A DNA stretch of 37,057 bases, taken from NCBI GenBank assembly GCA_947492135.1, contig CANLQR010000010.1:1-37057 (forward strand), given 5' to 3'. Origin of the DNA: Deltaproteobacteria bacterium. Its GTDB lineage: Bacteria > Myxococcota_A > Polyangia > Nannocystales > Nannocystaceae. The notes below the pieces were generated by a model. It did not search any database. It was not told where the DNA came from and was given only the letters and a program-made list of their open reading frames with translations. The position numbers and the translations under genes were made by a program. Of this stretch, positions 31,642-37,057 are shown piece by piece; within the stretch, counting starts at the first letter, position 1, and the number at the start of each line of letters is the position of its first letter.

Positions 31642-32229
31642 TCACTGATCTGCGCGTGAATCGGCGCTGCGGTCCGTGGCGCCGTGCTCGGTGGCCATGG
31701 CGAGCATCGCCGCGTCGAGTGGCCGCCGAGCCTCGGCGAGCTGCTCGGGTGTGGCGGCGAGCCCCTCGAGGATTGCGATCGCCTCGCGCGCGAACCTTCG
31801 GGCGCGGGCGGGGCAACCCGCCTGGACCTCGAGCTCTGCCATTCTCCGGTTCGCTTGGGCGACCAAGGCGTGCTCGCGGCCGAGCATGTGCTCATGCGCC
31901 GTGATCGCCTGATCCAGGTGCGCGCGTGCGTCGTCGACGTGGCCCGTCTGCCGCTCGAGGTCGCCGAGATCCGAGGCCAGCGTCGCAGTCTCGGCGGCCA
32001 TCGGACCTTCGTTGTGCTCGGCTGTCGCGAGCGCCCGACGGTAGTACGCGAGCGCGTCGATCTCGGCGGCAATGGGTGGGTAGTCGATCCCTCTGACCGC
32101 GATGCCGGCGTCCTCGACGGCCGCCCGCGCATCGTGAGCAAGCCCGGCGTAGCGAAAGACCCGGGCGGCCGACAGGCGAGTCCGCGCGCGGTCGATCGCC
32201 AGCGCCGTGGTGGAGTCCGTGGGTCCCAC
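31642..32229 (-). pseudogene. TPR-region remnant, probably from a Ser/Thr kinase
   Basis: The minus strand encodes tetratricopeptide-like helices: ALAYYRRALATAEHNEGP, ASDLGDLERQTGHVDDARAH, LDQAITAHEHMLGREHALVA, and RARRFAREAIAILEGLAATP. This order is typical of the C-terminal part of myxobacterial Ser/Thr kinases, with a deletion between the IAAEID and ALAYY blocks compared with the usual spacing. There is no kinase domain and no convincing start; GTG at 32229 is only the first start-like codon. I regard it as a truncated gene, though a small TPR protein cannot be excluded. Confidence 0.5.
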
Positions 32230-32393
32230 GGTTGGTTCCCGTGGTCGCCAAGAACAGCGCCCAGCTGGCCTAGTGCGGGTCTTGGCGATACCGGGCTCGG
32301 CGGCGACCTGTGCGATCTCGTGCGCGTCATCGCGCGTGGTAGATGCGTACGTCGTCGAGGCGTGCAGAAAACACGGTCGTCGCCGTCACGGCA
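32230..32393. other. Gap between two gene remnants
   Basis: About 160 bases without a supported gene. Open frames exist but show no domain. Confidence 0.4.
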
Positions 32394-32570
32394 TCAGCCG
32401 CTGACGTGGGTGTCGAGCCACTTCACGAAGCGCTGCATGAAATCGATCTGATGCGCGCGCTCGCCGAGTCCGTGGCCTTCGAGCACGATCTCACGCAGGT
32501 CCTGCAGACTGTCGATCGCCGACTCGGCCGCGTGGACGAGGACGCTTGCCGGGTGCGTGCAGCTGGACTG
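32394..32570 (-). pseudogene. C-terminal remnant of an alpha/beta hydrolase (S9 peptidase-like)
   Basis: The frame ends REIVLEGHGLGERAHQIDFM then QRFVKWLDTHVSG and a stop at 32394. EGHG supplies the catalytic His, and the (I)DFMQRFVKWLD tail matches the end of prolyl-oligopeptidase-type hydrolases. The nucleophile and Asp parts are missing; upstream sequence only weakly fits (HPASVLVHAAES). A dead fragment. Confidence 0.5.
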
Positions 32571-32670
32571 ACTGCGGTCGTTCGACGCGCCCCGGACAGC
32601 AACGAGCGATTTCTCGGAGCAGTGCTAGCCTCCCGCCGCGTCGAGCCCTGCCCCCCACCAAGCGCCGCAG

Positions 32671-33552
32671 ATGCCCGAGGGACACACGATTCATCGCGCA
32701 GCGCGCGACCAGGAACGCGACCTCGCCCGGCGGCCCGTGGTGGTCTCTTCACCGCAGGGTCGGTTCGACGCTGAGGCGCTGGTGGATACCGACCGACGAG
32801 CGTATCTGGCGCGGATTGAAGCCTTTGGCAAGCATCTGTTCTACCACTTCGAGCCTGGCGGTATCGTCCACGTCCACCTCGGTCTGTTCGGGCGGTTCTA
32901 CCGGCGGCGCTCACCGGCTCCGGCACCGCGTTCGACCACGCGCATGCGACTCGAAGGTGATGCCATGACGATCGATCTCATCGGCCCGACCGCCTGTGAC
33001 GTCGTCACCCCCGGGCAGATGCTCGCGATCACGGCGCGGCTCGGACCGGACCCGTTGCGTGCCGACGCACAGCCGCGTCACTTCTACGCCTACGTCGCAC
33101 GCTCGAAGACGCCGATCGGTGCGATCTTGCTCGATCAGAGCCGGATCTGCGGCGTCGGGAACGTCTACCGCGCCGAGGTGCTGCACCTGCTCGGCATCCA
33201 CCCCGAGACACCAGGTTCGGCGCTCGAGCCGGCCCAGGTGAAGGCGATGTGGCGCCTGGTCGTGGGTCTGCTGCGCCGCGGCGTCGAGGAGAAGCGCATC
33301 GTCACGACGCGCGGTCTTCGGCTCGGCAAACCGCGTGAACGCGTCTCGCGGGCCGAGAGCACCCACGTCTACGGACGAACGACGTGTCGCACGTGCGAGG
33401 CCGAGGTCCTCACCTACTCGCTTCGCGCCCGCACCGTGCACTACTGCGGGGTATGCCAGCCCCTCGTCGAGGCCGGTGGCCACGCTGATCGCAAGACGCC
33501 TCGCCGATCGTGCGAACCCATCCAGCCCTCGTCGGCGAGGCGCCATGCTTGA
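32671..33552 (+). CDS. nei: Fpg/Nei-family DNA glycosylase (endonuclease VIII-like)
   Basis: 293 aa. MPEGHTIHRAARDQ gives the catalytic Pro2 and Glu3 of Fpg/Nei enzymes; EAFGKHLFYHF carries the conserved beta-hairpin Lys. The helix-two-turn-helix region reads LLDQSRICGVGNVYRAEVL. A CxxC...CxxC zinc finger ends the protein (CRTCEAEV, YCGVC). It excises oxidised bases and cuts at the abasic site. The N-terminal MPEGHT favours the Nei (endonuclease VIII) branch over MutM. Its stop overlaps the photolyase start by eight bases, which makes a repair operon. Confidence 0.93.
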   Translation: MPEGHTIHRAARDQERDLARRPVVVSSPQGRFDAEALVDTDRRAYLARIEAFGKHLFYHFEPGGIVHVHLGLFGRFYRRRSPAPAPRSTTRMRLEGDAMTIDLIGPTACDVVTPGQMLAITARLGPDPLRADAQPRHFYAYVARSKTPIGAILLDQSRICGVGNVYRAEVLHLLGIHPETPGSALEPAQVKAMWRLVVGLLRRGVEEKRIVTTRGLRLGKPRERVSRAESTHVYGRTTCRTCEAEVLTYSLRARTVHYCGVCQPLVEAGGHADRKTPRRSCEPIQPSSARRHA

Positions 33553-36040
33553 CCTCGACGCCTGGCCCGACGAGGTGCGCGCGCGCGCGCGGGTGCTCGT
33601 GGACGAGGCGCCCCGCGCTGGGTGCGTTGTCTACTGGATGCGCGTGGCCGTGCGCGATCACGACAACCCGGCCCTCGACGCCGCGGTGGCAGCCGCGAAC
33701 GCGCTGGGTACGACCGTGGTCGTCTACCACGCCGTCTCCGAGCGCTATCCGTTCGCGTCGGACCGGCACCACACGTTCATCCTCGAGGGCGCGCGAGACG
33801 TCGCGCGCGGTCTTCGACGGCGCGGCATCGCCTACGCGCTCCACGTCGAGCGGCCAGGCGCGCGTGGGCCTTTTCTGCGCTTGCTTGCAGAGCAAGCGGC
33901 CCTGGTGGTGACTGAAGACGCACCCTTTCCACCGCTGGCGGCGTGGACGCGGCGGCTCGCCGAGCACCTCGCCGCTCGACGGGTACCGTTCGTCGCTGTC
34001 GACGCGTCGTGCGTGGTTCCGATGCCGCTGGTGACGCAGCGCTACGATCGCGCGTACGCCTTTCGCACGGCCTCGCGTCGCCTCGCATCGAGCGTGCTCG
34101 GTCGCGAGTGGTGCGACGTCGCGCCGACGCGCTCGGCTGCCCTACCCGAGCTGCCGTTCGAACCCGTCGAGGCCGAGTCGCTCGACGATCGCACCATCGC
34201 AGCGCTCGTCGCCGCCTGCGCCATCGATCACGCCGTCGGGCCGGTTCGGACGCTTCGCGGCGGCTCGGTGGCCGGTAATGCGCGTTGGGACGCGTTTCGT
34301 GCCACGGGGCTCGCGCGTTACGCCGAGCGGCGCAACGACGCCGCCATCGACGGCACGAGCCGGCTGTCGCCCTGGCTTCACTACGGACACGTCTCGCCGC
34401 TTCGCATCGCGCGCGACGTGGCGATGCTCCCCTCGAGCGCGGGCACGGACAAGTTCCTCGACGAGTTCCTGGTCTGGCGCGAGGCGGCCTGGCATTTCGC
34501 CGCCCACACCCCGGATCTCGAAACCCTCGAGGTCCTGCCGAGTTGGGCACGCGAGACGCTCGACGCCCACGCCCGGGATCCACGGGAGCTCGTCTCCATG
34601 GAACGCCTCGAGCGCGGTCGCACTGGCGATCGGCTCTGGGACCTCGCGCAGCAGTCGCTGCTGATCCATGGCGAGCTCCACAACAACGTGCGCATGACGT
34701 GGGGCAAGTCGATCCCTTTGTGGACGCGCACGCCCGAGGACGCGCGGCGCATGCTCGTGGCGCTCAATCATCGCTACGCGCTCGACGGTCGGGACCCCGC
34801 GTCGTACGGCGGGTTGTACTGGTGCCTCGGTCTGTTCGATCGGCCGTTCACCCCCGAGCAGCGGATCCTCGGTACGATCCGCCAGCGGCCGACGTCAGCG
34901 CACGCGAACCGGCTCGATCTCGAGGCCTACGCCACGCGTGTTCGGAGGGCCGGGCGCTCGGTGGGGCGCGTCGCAGTGGTGGGCGCCGGCGTCGCTGGAC
35001 TCGCGTGTGCCCGGACGCTCCAAGACCACGGCGTGGAGGTCGTCGTGTTCGACAAGGGGCGGGTGCCCGGCGGAAGGCTCGCGAGCCATCGTTCACCCGA
35101 GCTCGAGGTCGATGTCGGAGCGCCGTACTTCACGGTGCGAGACCAACGCTTTGGCCGGTTTTTGCAGTCGTGGATCGACGACGGTGTGATCGAGCCGTGG
35201 CGGGGGCGCATCTGCGCGCTCCCGAGTGGCGCGGCGGTTCCCGTCGACACGCCGCCCATCGAGCGATTCGTCGGCACGCCGAGCATGAGCGCCATCGCCC
35301 GGCACCTCGGACACGATGTCGCGGTTCGAACCAGCCACCGCGTCGACACGATCGAACGGCGTGCAGGCTGCTTCGTGCTCGCCGGGACGATCGGTGCTCC
35401 TGGTGTCACCCTCGGCCCGCGCAATGACGCCAGCGAGGTGCCACAGGTCGACTTTGGCGAGTTCGAGGCCCTGGTCGTTTGTCTGCCTTCCGATCAGGCC
35501 CACCCGCTCGTCCGTGTCGTGAGCCCCGCGCTCGCGGACGCTGTCGCCCGCGTCGCATGCGAGCCCTGTCTCGCGCTCGGCTTGGCGCCACAGGGCGAAG
35601 CCCTGCGCGAGCTGCCTTTCGACGGCCTGTTCGTTGGACGTGAGGGGGATCCGGACCGCATCCTCGCCTGGCTCGTCCGCGACTCGAGCAAGCCCAAGCG
35701 ACGCGGCGATGACAGCTGGGTAATTCACGCCGGCCCCGAGTGGTCTCGCGCGCACCTCGGCGACCCGCGCGAGTGGATTGAAGAGCAGCTGTTGAGCGAG
35801 TTCTCGCGCGTGCTGCAGGTTCCGCGGTTCGGGGTGAGGGCGACGACCCTTCGTCGATGGGCGTTCGCCCGCGCACCTTCGTCGTCCCCATCCGCGCCGT
35901 TGTTCGACGTCGAAGCCAAGCTCGGCGTGGGCGGGGACTGGAGCGCCGGTGGCCGTGTGGAGGGGGCTTTCTTGGCCGGCGTCGCGCTGGCGGGCCGCAT
36001 CCTGGGCCTTTCGCAGGACCACACGCCCGCCGAGCCATGA
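33545..36040 (+). CDS. Class II CPD photolyase fused to a renalase-like FAD oxidoreductase
   Basis: 831 aa from ATG 33545. Residues 1 to about 465 are a complete class II photolyase: VVYWMRVAVRDHDNPALDAA at the start, SPWLHYGHVSPLRIARD, FLDEFLVWREAAWHFAAHT, HGELHNNVRMTWGKSIPLW, NHRYALDGRDPASYGGLYW and GTIRQRPTS. It repairs cyclobutane pyrimidine dimers with FADH- and light. From about residue 474 a second domain starts with VAVVGAGVAGLACARTL and VVVFDKGRVPGGRLASHRS. That is the Rossmann GxGxxG and the PGGRL block of renalase-like amine oxidoreductases, and it continues to GGDWSAGGRVEGAFLAGVAL at the end. No stop or start separates the two. The extra domain may reduce the photolyase flavin or act on a separate substrate. 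Confidence 0.93.
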   Translation: MLDLDAWPDEVRARARVLVDEAPRAGCVVYWMRVAVRDHDNPALDAAVAAANALGTTVVVYHAVSERYPFASDRHHTFILEGARDVARGLRRRGIAYALHVERPGARGPFLRLLAEQAALVVTEDAPFPPLAAWTRRLAEHLAARRVPFVAVDASCVVPMPLVTQRYDRAYAFRTASRRLASSVLGREWCDVAPTRSAALPELPFEPVEAESLDDRTIAALVAACAIDHAVGPVRTLRGGSVAGNARWDAFRATGLARYAERRNDAAIDGTSRLSPWLHYGHVSPLRIARDVAMLPSSAGTDKFLDEFLVWREAAWHFAAHTPDLETLEVLPSWARETLDAHARDPRELVSMERLERGRTGDRLWDLAQQSLLIHGELHNNVRMTWGKSIPLWTRTPEDARRMLVALNHRYALDGRDPASYGGLYWCLGLFDRPFTPEQRILGTIRQRPTSAHANRLDLEAYATRVRRAGRSVGRVAVVGAGVAGLACARTLQDHGVEVVVFDKGRVPGGRLASHRSPELEVDVGAPYFTVRDQRFGRFLQSWIDDGVIEPWRGRICALPSGAAVPVDTPPIERFVGTPSMSAIARHLGHDVAVRTSHRVDTIERRAGCFVLAGTIGAPGVTLGPRNDASEVPQVDFGEFEALVVCLPSDQAHPLVRVVSPALADAVARVACEPCLALGLAPQGEALRELPFDGLFVGREGDPDRILAWLVRDSSKPKRRGDDSWVIHAGPEWSRAHLGDPREWIEEQLLSEFSRVLQVPRFGVRATTLRRWAFARAPSSSPSAPLFDVEAKLGVGGDWSAGGRVEGAFLAGVALAGRILGLSQDHTPAEP

Positions 36041-36174
36041 CGGCGGCACAAGTGCCGGAGAAGACCTGCCTCGCCTGCGGCCGCCGCATCACGTGGCGCA
36101 AGACGTGGGGGCGTGGCCCTCACGCGCGCCCCCGGAGTCGGACACTGGTGACGGGTGACCCCAAGCCACGGTGA
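36037..36174 (+). CDS. Shortened DUF2256-family protein (45 aa)
   Basis: ATG overlaps the photolyase stop (ATGA). VPEKTCLACGRRITWRKTWG is the DUF2256 signature (PEKxCxxCGRxFxWRKxW). Family members continue with ARDWxxVxYCSxxCR, the second metal-binding Cys pair; here the frame goes on as GRGPHARPRSRTL and ends, so the zinc site is incomplete. A frameshift or divergence just after WRKTW is likely. DUF2256 proteins are often found beside cryptochrome/photolyase genes, which agrees with this position. Confidence 0.7.
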   Translation: MTAAQVPEKTCLACGRRITWRKTWGRGPHARPRSRTLVTGDPKPR

Positions 36175-36213
36175 TGGTCCGGGGCTGTCGCCCCAGTCGC
36201 CAAGCCCACGCGA

Positions 36214-36603
36214 TCATGTGTGAAGCACGGGCACGCCGTACCCCGCGAACGCGGCGTCGGCCGTCACCAGCGTCCATCCGCCCGCCAGCGCCTGCACGAT
36301 GAGTAGTCGATCGAAAGGATCGCGGTGATGGGTGGGGAGCGTCTCGACCGCCGCCGCCTCGATGGCGGTGACCTCGAGCCACTGCGCACCGAGCTCGACC
36401 ACGGCGGGGACGAACCACTGCGCGACGGATCCGGGCAGGCGGAGCTTGCCGAGGCCCACCTTGATTGCGAGTTCCCACACCGTCGCCGTGCTCACCGCGA
36501 GTTCCACCGTCGCGTCCGCGATGGCGGTGCGTGCGACCGGGGCCAGGCGATCGGGATCGCCCAGTGCCCACAGCACCACGTGCGTATCGAGGAGCAATCT
36601 CAT
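36214..36603 (-). CDS. vapC: PIN-domain toxin (VapC-type)
   Basis: 129 aa from ATG 36603. MRLLLDTHVVLWALGDPDRL has the first catalytic Asp, TATVWELAIKVGLGKL the Glu, and HRDPFDRLLIVQAL with TLVTADAAFAGYGV the last Asp residues of the PIN nuclease. It cleaves RNA, usually tRNA or rRNA, when not held by its antitoxin. Its start overlaps the antitoxin stop (ATGA), which rules out the longer upstream frame. Confidence 0.92.
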   Translation of the reverse strand: MRLLLDTHVVLWALGDPDRLAPVARTAIADATVELAVSTATVWELAIKVGLGKLRLPGSVAQWFVPAVVELGAQWLEVTAIEAAAVETLPTHHRDPFDRLLIVQALAGGWTLVTADAAFAGYGVPVLHT

Positions 36604-36839
36604 CCGTCGAGGCCGAGCGCGCGCGCGAGGTCCGGCGGCAGCACGTCGAAATCCGCGGCGATCTCGATCTGACCTGCGTACTTGCCCAGGCGACGCCGCC
36701 GCGGGCGCGGCTTGATCGGACACAGCCGCGCGATCGGAGTCCCCGCACGTGCAATCACGATCTCCTCCCCGCGTTCCACCCGCTCGAGGAGCTTCGAGAG
36801 ATTCGTCTTCGCGTCGTGGATATTGACGGGTTCAGACAA
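36600..36839 (-). CDS. Phd/YefM-type antitoxin
   Basis: PVNIHDAKTNLSKLLERVER and GEEIVIARAGTPIARL are the Phd/YefM DNA-binding and dimer core, followed by a basic stretch (KPRPRRRRLG) and a C-terminal helix (DFDVLPPDLARALGLD) that should bind the PIN toxin. A TTG at 36839 starts just before the family N-terminus. An ATG at 36875 would add 12 residues, but it lies upstream of a likely operator palindrome, so I prefer the TTG. About 79 aa. It represses its own operon in related systems. Confidence 0.8.
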   Translation of the reverse strand: MSEPVNIHDAKTNLSKLLERVERGEEIVIARAGTPIARLCPIKPRPRRRRLGKYAGQIEIAADFDVLPPDLARALGLDG

Positions 36840-36842
36840 CTT

Positions 36843-36855
36843 GACTAGGTTAGTC
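36843..36855. promoter_or_regulatory. Possible antitoxin operator
   Basis: GACTAGGTTAGTC is a 13-bp palindrome with a 3-base centre directly upstream of the antitoxin start. Autoregulatory operators of Phd/YefM systems are short palindromes at this position. Confidence 0.4.
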
Positions 36856-36978
36856 CGGTCACGTCCTCGCGGCAAGACCCGGGCGAGCGATTCGCCCCAA
36901 GTTGGTAGCAGGGCGGCCGTCGCAGCTCCGACTCATTCGCGGTGCGATGGTGAGGCGGGCAACATCGACGTAGGGCGC

Positions 36979-37057
36979 CTAGCTCTCGGGCCAGTCGACG
37001 CTCGCGTCTTCGATGGGCACCATAGGAAGTACAAAGCACGTCGCGGTTCGGCTACCT
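36979..37057 (-). other. End of a possible gene at the right edge
   Basis: From the window edge the minus strand reads SRTATCFVLPMVPIEDASVD and then WPES and a stop at 36979. The PIEDASVxWPE segment reminds me of catalase-related proteins, where it lies before the C-terminus. Too little is present to decide between a complete gene end and a truncated fragment. Confidence 0.3.

Overview
The window is high-GC DNA that looks like a myxobacterium of the Nannocystis/Plesiocystis type (Myxococcota). This is an inference. It rests on many secreted lipoproteins with a Thr/Ser/Asp/Gly-rich linker after the lipobox Cys, a TPR fragment of the kind attached to their Ser/Thr kinases, extreme GC at third codon positions, and accessory DNA full of broken genes. 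No rRNA, tRNA, CRISPR array or complete insertion sequence was seen.

Layout. 1-2.3 kb: end of a coiled-coil gene, a small duplicated fragment, then a microbial rhodopsin gene followed by three overlapping genes for very small membrane proteins (98, 60 and 35 aa). 2.4-4.8 kb: two divergent DoxX-like genes, then a group II truncated haemoglobin translationally coupled to a CehA-type PHP-domain lipoprotein. 5-9 kb: a Cys-rich lipoprotein, a transposase remnant, a broken toxin-antitoxin copy, an intact ParE-type toxin-antitoxin pair, a truncated lipoprotein and a 150-aa unknown gene, arranged around two structured repeats that resemble integron attC sites. 9-17.4 kb: lipoproteins, an IS91-type remnant, a Uma2 nuclease, an unknown protein, a Tat-exported archaemetzincin, an FMN reductase and a fasciclin lipoprotein. 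17.4-21.5 kb: a bestrophin and three lipoproteins, one with five near-identical 85-aa repeats. 22-23.1 kb: a second ParE-type toxin-antitoxin pair beside a related repeat, and gene fragments. 23.1-25.5 kb: a TetR regulator divergent from a small zinc-ribbon membrane protein and a cytochrome P450, with two palindromic operators between them. 27.2-31.5 kb: an operon for a glycosyltransferase, an SGNH hydrolase, a NodU-type carbamoyltransferase and a small protein. 32.6-36.2 kb: a DNA-repair operon of a Nei glycosylase, a class II photolyase fused to a renalase-like flavoprotein, and a shortened DUF2256 protein. 36.2-36.9 kb: a VapBC-type pair.

How genes work together. The rhodopsin cluster would form a green-light proton pump with unknown small partners. 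The Nei/photolyase operon would repair oxidised and UV-damaged bases, and the photolyase carries an extra redox domain. The GT2/SGNH/carbamoyltransferase operon probably builds or decorates a surface glycan or glycolipid. The TetR palindromes probably control the P450 unit. The most interesting candidates for something undescribed are the rhodopsin plus three micro-proteins, the photolyase-flavoprotein fusion, and the attC-like repeats next to toxin-antitoxin pairs.
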